The notes: generated by a model from the sequence alone, not told the origin. Positions 1-7,591 are shown, numbered from the stretch's first letter. The stretch is 13,572 nucleotides of DNA from an uncultured Rikenellaceae bacterium (GCA_947054185.1 CAMRVW010000047.1:1-13572); one strand, 5' to 3'. Made by a program: numbers and translations.

Positions 1-56
1 CGGCGGGCGATTATTTTTGTGCCGGGCCGGAAAGAGAGGTTTTGAGTCGGTTAAGA

Positions 57-88
57 TTTGCTTTTTTCTGAAAAAATCGCCAATTTTG
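57..88 (+). promoter_or_regulatory. Candidate sialidase promoter
   Basis: TTTG at 57-60 and CAATTTTG at 81-88 are separated by 20 nt. This matches the Bacteroidetes -33 TTTG / -7 TAnnTTTG pattern with one mismatch (C for the first T). It would give a leader of about 100 nt before the sialidase ATG. Two exact TAnnTTTG matches also lie in the leader: 12-19, whose -33 element would fall outside the window, and 181-188, only 5 nt before the ATG and without a well-spaced TTTG. Pattern match only. Confidence 0.4.
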
Positions 89-193
89 CAACAAACGATG
101 GTCGGACGGATGCGTCGGGGTGGTTTGATGACGTTTAGTGTCGACAGTGTCGGTAAAAGGGTTTGATAAGTACATTAATATATTTTTGATTTT

Positions 194-1756
194 ATGATAA
201 AACGACTGTTTTTAAGTTTTTGTCTGTTGGTCTCGGGGCTTTGCGTTGCGGCCGGTGATTTCGGAGTCAGTGCCAGGTGTGAGTTTTTCTCGATACCGGT
301 GGTGATGGGGCGCAGTTTCAACCTGTCGTCCAAGATAGTGCTTAACCTTGACAAAGAGGCTTCGGTTGGGCGCATTGACATTGTGATGGGGCGCCAGGCC
401 GCAAGGGCAATAGACAGTTTGTCGTTGTATCTGATGAACGGAGACGGCGGTTTCGGAAGTTCGAAGACGACCAAGGTATCCGCTTTTGCCGCAGGCCAGT
501 ATCTGCGTGTGGCGGTCGACTCTCTTTTGCCTGCAGGTAAGCATTCGTTCTTCTTGACGCTCAAACCATCGCCTGATGCCAAGATGACATCGTTGGTGTC
601 GGTGAAGCCCATAGGCGTGGTGGTTGACGGTGAGCTTCATGCCATATTGCCCGACGGTCAGTGCGAGCAGAGGTTGGCCGTGTCGGTGCGCAGGAGCGGT
701 GACGACGGCGTTCACAGTTATCGCATACCGGGTATTGTGACGGCAGGGAACGGCGACCTGCTGTCTGTTTACGACATAAGACGCAACAGCAGCGCCGATC
801 TTCAGGGCGACATACAGATAGGCATGAGCCGTTCGCGCGACAAGGGGCGCACCTGGCTGCCCATGCAGGTGGCTGTGGATATGCGCGGATATGCGGGCTC
901 TCCCGATGACGAGAACGGAGTGGGCGACCCCGCGTTGCTCATAGACAAGAAGAGCGGCGATGCCATAATAATGGGGCTTTGGGCGCACGGCATAAAGGGT
1001 AAGGCTTCGTGGTTTAACCTCAAGCAGGGCATGACTCCCGAAGAGGAGGCGGCACAGGTGGTGATAGCGCGGTCGACCGACAACGGCGCCACATGGTCGA
1101 AGCCTGTCAACATAACGTCGCAGTTGAAAGATCCGTCATGGCACATATTGTTGCAGGGGCCGGGGCGCGGCATAACCATGGATGATGGCACGTTGGTGTT
1201 TCCGTTCCAGTATCTCGACTCGGTGCGCATGCCTCATGCGACGATAGTGTGGAGCCGTGACGGAGGTCATAACTGGACTGTCGGCAACCCTGCCAGGTCT
1301 AACACCACAGAGGCTCAGGTGGTTGAGACAGAGCCCGGGGTGCTTATGCTTAACATGAGAGACAATCGCGGCCAGTGGCGTGCCGTGATGACCACATCAG
1401 ATCTTGGCAAGACATGGGTGGAGCATCCGACGAACCGTAATGCACTCATAGAGCCTGTGTGCATGGCGAGCATAATAAAGACAAAGGCGCGTGACAATGC
1501 CACCGGTACCGATCTGTTGATATTCTCGAACCCTGCCGACAAGAAATATCGTCGTAACATGACCATAAAGGTGAGTCGCGACGGTGGCATAACCTGGGCG
1601 GAGGAAGACTCGCTTCTGATAGACACCCGCGAGAGCTGGGGTTACAGCTGCCTTACCATGATAGACAAAAAAACGGTGGGGCTGTTATATGAGGCGGGTA
1701 CGCCCGAGTTGTTGTTCGTGGCGGTGCCTTTGAGAGATTTGGTTAAGAAAAGGTAA
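194..1756 (+). CDS. nanH: Secreted exo-alpha-sialidase (neuraminidase, GH33)
   Basis: This enzyme releases terminal sialic acid from host or dietary glycans and is expected in the periplasm or on the cell surface. The 520-aa protein starts with a signal peptide (KR at residues 3-4, hydrophobic to about 18, likely cleavage near VAA-G at 18-21; the Cys at 17 is not in a good lipobox). Residues about 22-155 resemble the N-terminal carbohydrate-binding-like domain of Bacteroides sialidases, and the six-blade propeller follows. Visible marks are YRIPG at 176-180 (catalytic Arg177) and five Asp boxes (SxDxGxTW type) at 214-221, 294-301, 354-361, 401-408 and 461-468. The likely acid/base is Asp202. 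Glu373 and Tyr484 (in WGYSCL) are the probable nucleophile pair. Arg389 and Arg454 are the likely remaining triad arginines; these assignments are by motif comparison. Length is normal for the Bacteroides family. The gene stands alone between its own leader and a terminator, and no sialic acid catabolic gene is adjacent. ATG194 is preceded by A/T-rich sequence, as is common in Bacteroidetes. Confidence 0.95.
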   Translation: MIKRLFLSFCLLVSGLCVAAGDFGVSARCEFFSIPVVMGRSFNLSSKIVLNLDKEASVGRIDIVMGRQAARAIDSLSLYLMNGDGGFGSSKTTKVSAFAAGQYLRVAVDSLLPAGKHSFFLTLKPSPDAKMTSLVSVKPIGVVVDGELHAILPDGQCEQRLAVSVRRSGDDGVHSYRIPGIVTAGNGDLLSVYDIRRNSSADLQGDIQIGMSRSRDKGRTWLPMQVAVDMRGYAGSPDDENGVGDPALLIDKKSGDAIIMGLWAHGIKGKASWFNLKQGMTPEEEAAQVVIARSTDNGATWSKPVNITSQLKDPSWHILLQGPGRGITMDDGTLVFPFQYLDSVRMPHATIVWSRDGGHNWTVGNPARSNTTEAQVVETEPGVLMLNMRDNRGQWRAVMTTSDLGKTWVEHPTNRNALIEPVCMASIIKTKARDNATGTDLLIFSNPADKKYRRNMTIKVSRDGGITWAEEDSLLIDTRESWGYSCLTMIDKKTVGLLYEAGTPELLFVAVPLRDLVKKR

Positions 1757-1773
1757 TTTGTGTCAGGTATGTT

Positions 1774-1820
1774 TTCGGCTTCGGTTGTCTCATTGCGGGG
1801 TGGTCGGGGCCGAATTTTTT
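1774..1820 (+). terminator. Intrinsic terminator after the sialidase gene
   Basis: Bases 1774-1791 can pair with 1797-1814 around a 5-nt loop (ATTGC). The outer part is TTCGGC/GCCGAA. Of 18 pairs, 10 are Watson-Crick and 8 are G-U. Six T residues follow (1815-1820). It begins 17 nt after the stop codon. Because of the many G-U pairs the hairpin works only in RNA read from the + strand. Confidence 0.75.
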
Positions 1821-1925
1821 GTGGGGGCGCGGGAAAGAGGTGTTGTTGTGTCAAAATGTATTGCGGGGTGTGAGAGGATGATTTTTTGCTAAAAATGGGG
1901 TTAAAATTTCAGCCTTTACGAGTTT

Positions 1926-1957
1926 TTTGTAAATTTGGACGGTAATTTGTTATCTTG
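1926..1957 (+). promoter_or_regulatory. Candidate antiporter promoter
   Basis: TTTG at 1926-1929 is followed after 21 nt by TATCTTG at 1951-1957, an imperfect version of the Bacteroidetes TAnnTTTG element. It lies in an AT-richer patch of an otherwise G-rich 291-nt spacer (1757-2047) and would leave a leader of roughly 80 nt. Pattern match only. Apart from the terminator and this element I see nothing else with a clear function in the spacer. Confidence 0.35.
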
Positions 1958-2047
1958 GGGTGTGATGAATGGGGGATGTGTCGGCGATAAGAGTGTGTCG
2001 ATACTTTTGGGGCGTTTACGGGTGTTGTACCGAATAAAATTTGGAAT

Positions 2048-3520
2048 ATGTTTTTTACGGATCCGACTTCGTTGATAATTCTGATTGCGTCAGTGCTTCT
2101 GTTTGCGGGCGTTTTGGCCTCCAAGCTCTCGTCGCGGTTCGGGATACCGTTGTTGTTGGGGTTCATATTGGTGGGAATGTTGGCGGGTACCGACGGCGTG
2201 GGTCGTATATATTTCGACGATGCCGAGCTGACGCAGTTCATAGGTGTGATAGCCCTATCTTTCGTGTTGTTTTCGGGCGGCATGGAGACCCGCATGAAAG
2301 ACATAAAGCCGGTGTGGCGCGAGGGGCTGGTGCTGGCAACGCTCGGAGTGGCCATAACGGCCGCTGCGGTGGGGGTGTTCGTGCATCTGATATATCCGCA
2401 GTTTTCGTTGACGCACGGACTGTTGTTGGGTGCGGTGGTGTCGTCGACAGATGCGGCGGCAACATTCTCGCTTTTCAGAACGAGGGCGTCGACGCTGAAG
2501 AACAACCTCCGTCCCATACTCGAGCTTGAGAGCGGAAGCAATGACCCGATGGCCTATTTCCTTACCATCAGTTGTCTGTCGCTGGTAAGCAACCCCGATC
2601 AGTCGTTCTGGGTGTTGATACCCAACTTTTTTAAAGACATGGCCATAGGTGTGGCGGTGGGGTTTGCGATGGCCAAGGCGATGGTGTTTGCCGTAAGGCG
2701 CATCAACATAGATGTGGACGGATTGTACTCGGTGTTGATGATTGCCATGATGATGTTTACCTATGCCATGTGTCAGTCGCTTGGAGGCAACGGTTTCATG
2801 GCGGTATATCTGGCCGGCATAGTGGTGGGTAACAGCCGGTTTTCGCGGCGGCAGGGTATCATACGTTTTTATGGCAGCGTCACATGGCTCATGCAGATAG
2901 TGATGTTCTTGCTTCTGGGTTTGCTGTGTTACCCGACGCGCATCGCTCCCATTGCCGGCAGCGGTTTGCTGGTGGCTGCTTTCCTCATATTTGTGGCGCG
3001 TCCGTTGTCTGTGTTCGCCTCGACGGTCTTTTTCAAGAGGTTGACGGTGAAAGACAGGCTGATGTTGTCGTGGGGCGGTCTCAGGGGGGCCTCGCCCATA
3101 CTTTTTGCAACATATCCGATTGTGGCGGGGGTGACGGGCGCAGATACCATATTTAATTTCGTCTTCTTCATATCGTGCATGTCGGTGTTGTTGCAGGGCA
3201 CATCGCTGATGTGGGTGGCAGACAAGCTCAAGCTGATGATGCCGACCACATCGGTGGTAAGGAGTATGGCCATAGAGCTGTCGGAATCGGAAAACCCGAT
3301 AGCCACAGAGGTGGATATAAGGCCGGGTGCTTTTTGTGTCGGACAGACGCTGTCGTCGTTAGATGTGCCTGTAAACCTGCTGGTTATGCTGATAGAGCGG
3401 GACGGTGAGAGCTTTATTCCCAACGGCGGCACCACCATAATGGCTTGGGACAAGCTATATATAATATCAGACCTTATAGAGAAGACAGACAGCTTTGCAG
3501 ACTATCTGACCTCCAACTAA
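2048..3520 (+). CDS. nhaP2: Potassium/proton antiporter, CPA1 family (NhaP2/CvrA type)
   Basis: An inner-membrane cation/proton exchanger, likely exporting K+ or Na+ for ion and pH balance. The 490-aa protein has about 12 hydrophobic segments from residue 8 to about 395. Diagnostic motifs are SSTDAAA at 132-138 and ESGSNDP at 161-167, whose Asp166 is the ion-binding/transport aspartate of CPA exchangers, plus WGGLRGA at 342-348 near the last membrane helices. Residues about 408-478 form an RCK_C (TrkA_C) domain, which usually senses a ligand or the ion state in the cytosol. E. coli NhaP2 is longer and carries a further CorC_HlyC-type domain that is missing here; this shorter form appears usual for Bacteroidetes. 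The TGA at 2045-2047 and the exact fit at LxxDPTSLI support ATG2048. It is monocistronic by spacing: 291 nt before it and 121 nt after. Ion preference cannot be read from the sequence. Confidence 0.92.
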   Translation: MFFTDPTSLIILIASVLLFAGVLASKLSSRFGIPLLLGFILVGMLAGTDGVGRIYFDDAELTQFIGVIALSFVLFSGGMETRMKDIKPVWREGLVLATLGVAITAAAVGVFVHLIYPQFSLTHGLLLGAVVSSTDAAATFSLFRTRASTLKNNLRPILELESGSNDPMAYFLTISCLSLVSNPDQSFWVLIPNFFKDMAIGVAVGFAMAKAMVFAVRRINIDVDGLYSVLMIAMMMFTYAMCQSLGGNGFMAVYLAGIVVGNSRFSRRQGIIRFYGSVTWLMQIVMFLLLGLLCYPTRIAPIAGSGLLVAAFLIFVARPLSVFASTVFFKRLTVKDRLMLSWGGLRGASPILFATYPIVAGVTGADTIFNFVFFISCMSVLLQGTSLMWVADKLKLMMPTTSVVRSMAIELSESENPIATEVDIRPGAFCVGQTLSSLDVPVNLLVMLIERDGESFIPNGGTTIMAWDKLYIISDLIEKTDSFADYLTSN

Positions 3521-3583
3521 ACGGTCGGAAGGCATAATAAACGGCGCTTTTTGTCGTTATGCTGAAAGCCGGGAGAAAGATTT

Positions 3584-3613
3584 TTTGCAGGGGGTGTGGT
3601 GTTTGGATTTTTG
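3584..3613 (+). promoter_or_regulatory. Candidate promoter of the Bat cluster
   Basis: TTTG at 3584-3587 and GATTTTTG at 3606-3613 are 18 nt apart. The second element differs from TAnnTTTG at one position. Transcription would start about 20-25 nt before the moxR ATG at 3642. It is the only reasonable promoter-like pair I found in the 121 nt before the cluster, and I see no comparable pair in the gaps inside the cluster. Pattern match only. Confidence 0.4.
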
Positions 3614-3641
3614 CAGTAATACAAAATAACAGTCAGTTCAT

Positions 3642-4634
3642 ATGAATGATGTCGAGATCAGAGAGTTGGGCGAGCGCATAGTCAGCAAGAGTGCTATTGT
3701 GGAGCAGCTCAACAACGAGATGGGTAAAGTGATAATAGGTCAGCGTCATCTTGTCGATTCGTTGCTTATAGGGTTGTTGTCTAACGGCCACATATTGTTG
3801 GAGGGTGTGCCGGGGTTGGCCAAGACATTGGCCATAACGACGTTGGCACAGGCGGTGGATGCGCGTTTCTCGCGTATACAGTTCACTCCCGACCTTTTGC
3901 CTGCCGACCTGTTGGGTACCATGATTTACAGCCAGCGCACCGAGGAGTTTACCGTCAAGAAGGGGCCTATTTTCGCCAATTTCATACTTGCCGATGAGAT
4001 AAACCGTTCGCCGGCCAAGGTGCAGAGTGCGTTGCTGGAGGCCATGCAGGAGCGTCAGGTGACCATAGGCGACGACACATACAAGCTGCCCGAGCCTTTC
4101 TTGGTGCTTGCCACGCAGAACCCGCTCGTACAGGAGTGTAAATATCCGTTGCGAGAGGCGCAGGTGGACCGATTCATGCTTAAGGTGAAGATAGGTTATC
4201 CCAAGCGAGACGAAGAGCGTCTTATAATACGCCAGAATCTTCAGGGCGAGTTTCCAAAGGCTGCGAGTGTCATAAAACCAGAGGATATAGTCGAGGCGCG
4301 CTCGGTGGTGGGGCAGGTTTATATGGACGAGAAGATAGAGAAATATATCGTCGACATAGTGTTTGCCACGCGTAATCCTGCCGACAGCAAGCTCGACAAT
4401 CTTTGCAGCCTGATAAGTTACGGCGGTTCTCCGCGTGCCAGCATATCGTTGGCCAAGGCTGCCAAGGCCTATGCCTTTATAAAGCGTCGCGAGTATGTGA
4501 TACCCGAAGATGTGCGCGCGGTGGCTCACGACGTGCTTAACCACCGCATAGGGCTTACCTATGAGGCCGAGGCCGAGAACGTCACCTCTGAGGATATAAT
4601 AACCGAGGTGTTGAACGCGGTGGAGGTACCCTAA
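3642..4634 (+). CDS. moxR: MoxR-family AAA+ ATPase
   Basis: A cytosolic AAA+ ATPase of the MoxR type, thought to remodel or activate partner proteins carrying VWA domains. The 330-aa length is typical. Walker A is GVPGLAKT at 55-62. Walker B is FILADEI at 114-120, followed by NRSPAKVQSALLEAMQE, a MoxR signature. Sensor 1 is the Asn at 160 in LATQNP, the REAQVDRF segment at 171-178 holds a probable arginine finger (Arg177), and sensor 2 is in GGSPRAS at 261-267. All catalytic residues look intact. It is the first gene of the Bat cluster and lies 12 nt before the DUF58 gene, so the two are almost surely co-transcribed. Of its 29 Ile codons, 24 are ATA by hand count. Confidence 0.95.
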   Translation: MNDVEIRELGERIVSKSAIVEQLNNEMGKVIIGQRHLVDSLLIGLLSNGHILLEGVPGLAKTLAITTLAQAVDARFSRIQFTPDLLPADLLGTMIYSQRTEEFTVKKGPIFANFILADEINRSPAKVQSALLEAMQERQVTIGDDTYKLPEPFLVLATQNPLVQECKYPLREAQVDRFMLKVKIGYPKRDEERLIIRQNLQGEFPKAASVIKPEDIVEARSVVGQVYMDEKIEKYIVDIVFATRNPADSKLDNLCSLISYGGSPRASISLAKAAKAYAFIKRREYVIPEDVRAVAHDVLNHRIGLTYEAEAENVTSEDIITEVLNAVEVP

Positions 4635-4646
4635 AAACAGGCAGCA

Positions 4647-5537
4647 ATGGTCTCACAGAGCGAAATATTGAAAAAGGTGCGGCGCATAGAGATAAAGACG
4701 CGCGGTTTGTCGAGCGAGATATTCGCCGGTAAGTACCACAGCGCCTTTAAGGGCCGCGGCATGTCGTTCTCGGAGGTGAGGGAGTATCGGGTGGGCGATG
4801 ATGTGCGCGATATAGACTGGAACGTGTCGGCCCGCAGCCGGTCGCCTCACATAAAGGTGTATGAGGAGGAGCGTGAGTTGACCCTGATGCTTCTTGTGGA
4901 TGTGAGTGCCTCGCGTCTGTTCGGTTCGCGTACCATGCACAAGCAGGAGCTGGCTGCCGAGATGGCGGCGGTGCTCGCTTTCTCGGCCGAAAAGAACGGC
5001 GACAAGGTGGGGTGTCTGCTTTTCAGCGACAGGGTGGAGCTGTTCATACCGCCCAAGAAGGGACGAAATCATATTTTGCACATAATACGTCAGTTGCTTG
5101 AGTTCGAGCCTGTCGGCAGGGGTACAGACATAGGCGGGGCGTTGCGTTTTGCCACGGGCGCACTCAAGAAACGCACCACCATGTTTGTGGTGTCTGACAT
5201 GATGGATGTGGATGTCAAGGCCGGCAAGGCCCGCTTCGAGGAGCCGCTCAAGATATTGTCGTCGCGGCATGATGTGGCGGCTTTGCGTCTTTATGACCGT
5301 CGTGACGAGAGTATGCCCGATGTGGGGGCAATTGAGATGATGGATGCCGAGAGCGGCGAGCGCGTGTGGGTCGACACCTCGTCTAAAGAGGTTAGGCGGG
5401 CCTATGACAACCACTATAAAAGGCAGAACTTCGTGGTGGAGAGCACACTGATGCGTTATAAGGTGGACACTGTGGCGGTGGCGACGGATGACGATTATGT
5501 AAAGGCGTTGATGGCCCTGTTCAAGAAGAGAGGGTAA
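4647..5537 (+). CDS. DUF58 domain protein of the Bat cluster (VWA-like)
   Basis: A DUF58 protein, the usual genetic partner of MoxR ATPases; its biochemical role is unknown. The 296-aa product has no signal peptide or membrane segment and should be cytosolic. The DUF58 core is clear: FKGRGMSFSEVREY at 34-47, VGDDVRDIDWNVSAR at 49-63 and KVYEEERE at 70-77. A VWA-like fold follows, with an intact MIDAS motif DVSAS at 85-89 (Asp85, Ser87, Ser89) and a later Asp in VVSDMMD (about residue 184), so metal-dependent binding is plausible. ATG4647 sits 12 nt after the moxR stop. The next gene starts only after 212 nt of G-rich sequence. Confidence 0.93.
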   Translation: MVSQSEILKKVRRIEIKTRGLSSEIFAGKYHSAFKGRGMSFSEVREYRVGDDVRDIDWNVSARSRSPHIKVYEEERELTLMLLVDVSASRLFGSRTMHKQELAAEMAAVLAFSAEKNGDKVGCLLFSDRVELFIPPKKGRNHILHIIRQLLEFEPVGRGTDIGGALRFATGALKKRTTMFVVSDMMDVDVKAGKARFEEPLKILSSRHDVAALRLYDRRDESMPDVGAIEMMDAESGERVWVDTSSKEVRRAYDNHYKRQNFVVESTLMRYKVDTVAVATDDDYVKALMALFKKRG

Positions 5538-5549
5538 AATAACGGCGGC

Positions 5550-5670
5550 TTCCGATGGGCTTTGCGGGGAGAGAAGCGGGTTTTTGTGTGGACTTTGTAA
5601 AAAGGGGGAGGCCGGGGGCTATTGTGGGGGTGAGGTTTTGTGACTTTCCGATGGTTTTTGCGGGGGGAGA
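5550..5670 (+). repeat. Imperfect 25-nt direct repeat, two copies
   Basis: Copies at 5550-5574 and 5646-5670 agree at 22 of 25 positions. Both begin TTCCGATGG, contain TTTGCGGGG and end GGAGA or GAGAGA. Their offset is 96 nt and similarity stops at the edges of the copies. They lie in the 212-nt non-coding gap (5538-5749) between the DUF58 gene and the next Bat cluster gene, where I see no promoter-like pair and no convincing reading frame. Confidence 0.7.
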
Positions 5671-5699
5671 TTAGGGTTATTGAGGGGAGAGGGCCGGGG
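5662..5699 (+). promoter_or_regulatory. Predicted G-quadruplex motif in the Bat cluster
   Basis: Five G runs (5662-5667, 5674-5676, 5684-5687, 5691-5693 and 5696-5699) are joined by loops of 6, 7, 3 and 2 nt. This meets the standard G3+N1-7 pattern on the coding strand, hence in the mRNA. It lies 51 nt upstream of the ATG at 5750. The pattern is visible in the sequence; folding and function are inferred. Three G5 runs just upstream (5604-5608, 5614-5618, 5626-5630) add to the G richness but lack a close fourth run. Confidence 0.5.
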
Positions 5700-5709
5700 C
5701 GGTTGCCCC
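5696..5709 (+). other. GC hairpin before the 5750 gene
   Basis: GGGGC (5696-5700) and GCCCC (5705-5709) form a perfect 5-bp stem with a GGTT loop. There is no T run after it, so it is not an intrinsic terminator. Its left arm is the last G run of the predicted quadruplex, so the two structures would exclude each other. It lies 40 nt before the start codon. Confidence 0.5.
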
Positions 5710-5749
5710 ATGAGCTTAACGGGGAGTGTTGTTTAAAACGAAGATAAAG

Positions 5750-6745
5750 ATGAAGGTAATACGGGGAATAATAGCCGGGTTGTTGCTTATTGCGCCTGTT
5801 GTTTTGATGGCGACGCCAGACAGCGTGAGCGTAAGGAGTGTGCCTGAGCTTAAGGTTGAGTTGATACCCGACACCATAATGATAGGCGACCGTTTCGTGT
5901 TGCGTCTGACCGTGAGCAAGGATGCGACGCAGCGGGTGGCATTCCCTGACGGCAAGCTGACCCCTAACGACACGCTGGAGTGTCTGAGCGTGAGTCCCAC
6001 ATATCTGGTGGAACGTAACGGACGCGACATGGTGCTCGGCAGGGATTATACCATGATGTGTTTTGCATCGGGCAAGTTCGACATGGGGCGTTTTTCGGTG
6101 CTTTATGGCGACAAGAACATTCTGGATACCATTTATTCCGATGCCGGCCGGGCCGTATTGGTGGTCAACGGTTTTGATATCGACACCGCAAAGATGACCA
6201 TTGCCGATATCAGTCCGGTGAGGCAGACGCCTTTTAACTTTGATGAGTTTCTCTATTATCTGACATCGGCGCCGGTGTTGTTGTCGCTATTTGGGGTTGC
6301 GGTGATAGTGGCGGCGGCAGTGTTGTTGCGGCGGTGGTGGCGTAAGCGTAAGCCTGCCGACGAGGAGAAAGATAACGAGCCCGCCCACAGCAGGGCCATA
6401 AGGGAGCTGGAGGTGCTGGCGCAGGATAAGTTGTGGCAGAACGGCCATATAAAGGAGTATTACACGCGTCTTTCCGATGTGGTGCGCTCGTATATTGCGC
6501 GCAGGTATGGATTTGCGGCCCTTGAGATGACCACGCCCGAGGTGTTGGATGGTCTCAGGGAGTGCAGTGTCGGGGAGCGTGAGTGCAAGCGGGTCGATGA
6601 GCTGCTGGGGCTTTCCGATCTTGTGAAGTTTGCCAAGTATGTGCCTGAGATAGAGCGTCATAACGAGGCTTATAACGAGGCTTACATATTTGTGGAGGAG
6701 ACCAAGGAGCAGCAGATGTCGGACGAGCAAAAGACAACGATATGA
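5750..6745 (+). CDS. Bat cluster membrane protein with BatD-like layout (DUF4381-like)
   Basis: I recognise this as the uncharacterised membrane protein usually found in Bat-type clusters; no function is known. The 331-aa product begins with a signal peptide (MKVIRG then a hydrophobic run to about 20, likely cut after ATP or nearby). Residues about 25-165 look like a periplasmic beta-rich domain. A single membrane helix spans about 174-194 and is followed by RRWWRKRK (positive-inside). A charged linker leads to a cytosolic helical domain (about 212-318) with KEYYTRLSDVVRSYIARRYG at 235-254. That tail resembles DUF4381/DUF4129-like tails and the BatD C-terminus. The frame can be opened by GTG at 5726, but ATG5750 follows an A-rich stretch and gives a clean signal peptide, so I prefer it. 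The stop overlaps the next ATG by 4 nt (ATGA at 6742-6745), implying translational coupling to the TPR gene. Confidence 0.85.
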   Translation: MKVIRGIIAGLLLIAPVVLMATPDSVSVRSVPELKVELIPDTIMIGDRFVLRLTVSKDATQRVAFPDGKLTPNDTLECLSVSPTYLVERNGRDMVLGRDYTMMCFASGKFDMGRFSVLYGDKNILDTIYSDAGRAVLVVNGFDIDTAKMTIADISPVRQTPFNFDEFLYYLTSAPVLLSLFGVAVIVAAAVLLRRWWRKRKPADEEKDNEPAHSRAIRELEVLAQDKLWQNGHIKEYYTRLSDVVRSYIARRYGFAALEMTTPEVLDGLRECSVGERECKRVDELLGLSDLVKFAKYVPEIERHNEAYNEAYIFVEETKEQQMSDEQKTTI

Positions 6746-7578
6746 GAGCGTTAGTGTTTGTGATTGTGTTTCTTGCGGCAGCGGCAGCCTCTTTGGAGGT
6801 GTCGGCCCAGGAGGAACGCCGGTTTATTCGCCGGGGTAACAAGGCTTATGACAAGCAGGAGTATGACAAGGCGTCCGAGAATTATATGAAGGCCATGGAC
6901 AGGGATGAAAACTCGATAGACGCCACCTCTAACATAGGCAGTGTGCTCTATAAGCAGGAGTCGTTCGATGCCGCCGAGCAACTGTTTGCCAAGGTGGCCG
7001 AGATTGAGACCGACTCGTTGCTGAAAGCGCAGGCCTATTACGATTACGGCAACACCCTTTTCAAGCAGAGCCGTTTCGAGGAGGCCCTCAAGGCTTACAA
7101 GGAGTCGTTGAGGCTCAATCATACCGACATGAATGCCAAGTTTAACCTGGTGTACACTCAGATGATGTTGGACAAGCAGAAAAACGACTCAGGCGGCGAG
7201 TCCGGAAATTCGGGTGGCAATTCCGGCGGTGGCGGTTCCGACGGAAAGGACGATTCACGCAAGAACGATTCCGGCAAGGGTGACAACGATTCGGGTAAGG
7301 ACAACCAGGATGACAAGGGAGATTCGGATAAAGACGACAAGAAGAATAACGACAATAACGGCGGTGACAAGGAGCGCAACGGTGGCCCGGGCGACTCTCG
7401 GGGCGACGATGGTAACGGCAGCGGCCGTGACGCCGAAGGCAGCGGCGGCATGAGCCGTCAGGAGGCCGAGCGTCTTTTGGATATGATTCAGCTGGAGGAG
7501 GATCGCACAGCCTCCGACAAGGCCGACCGCGAAAAAGGGCGTCGTGCCATAGGGGTGAGAGATATTAAGAACTGGTAA
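6742..7578 (+). CDS. batC: BatC-like tetratricopeptide repeat protein
   Basis: A secreted or periplasmic TPR protein of the Bat cluster, probably a protein-protein scaffold. The 278-aa product has a signal peptide (1-22, ending VSAQ). About three TPR units follow: near 25-57 (GNKAYDKQEYDKASENYMKA), 58-91 and 95-128 (YDYGNTLFKQSRFEEALKAY). Residues 148-235 are a low-complexity Asp/Lys/Gly/Ser/Asn linker. The last 40 residues (EAERLLDMIQLEEDRT at 241-256, ending DIKNW) resemble the conserved C-terminal segment of BatC proteins. It overlaps the previous gene by 4 nt and lies 13 nt before batA. In the alphabetically named B. fragilis order batC follows batB, whereas here the TPR gene comes before batA. 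If the C-terminal match fails, the fallback name is TPR protein of the Bat cluster. Confidence 0.85.
   Translation: MRALVFVIVFLAAAAASLEVSAQEERRFIRRGNKAYDKQEYDKASENYMKAMDRDENSIDATSNIGSVLYKQESFDAAEQLFAKVAEIETDSLLKAQAYYDYGNTLFKQSRFEEALKAYKESLRLNHTDMNAKFNLVYTQMMLDKQKNDSGGESGNSGGNSGGGGSDGKDDSRKNDSGKGDNDSGKDNQDDKGDSDKDDKKNNDNNGGDKERNGGPGDSRGDDGNGSGRDAEGSGGMSRQEAERLLDMIQLEEDRTASDKADREKGRRAIGVRDIKNW
7249..7299 (+). repeat. Short in-frame 15-nt repeats in the BatC linker
   Basis: Three related 15-nt units at 7249-7263, 7264-7278 and 7285-7299 encode DDSRK, NDSGK and NDSGK; the second and third are separated by a Gly-Asp spacer. They sit in a longer low-complexity stretch (about 7183-7446). The units are in frame, so slippage would lengthen or shorten the linker by 5 residues without breaking the gene. 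Confidence 0.6.
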
Positions 7579-7591
7579 AAAATTCAGACAG

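Noticed and set aside
212..988. Long minus-strand frames opposite the genes, e.g. 212-988, 3633-4544 and 8655-9905
   Set aside because: They mirror strongly coding + strand genes, show no recognisable domains and have His/Arg-rich composition typical of antisense shadows.
3532..3587. Possible terminator after the antiporter gene
   Set aside because: GCATAA/TTATGC and AACGGC/GTCGTT stems exist but compete with each other, and no T run follows either one. The T run at 3581-3586 fits better as part of the Bat promoter.
5604..5635. A second G-quadruplex from three G5 runs
   Set aside because: No fourth run of three or more G within 7 nt, so the standard pattern is not met.
5726..5749. GTG5726 as start of the Bat membrane protein
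   Set aside because: It adds MLFKTKIK before the signal peptide. The A-rich stretch just before ATG5750 fits a Bacteroidetes start better.
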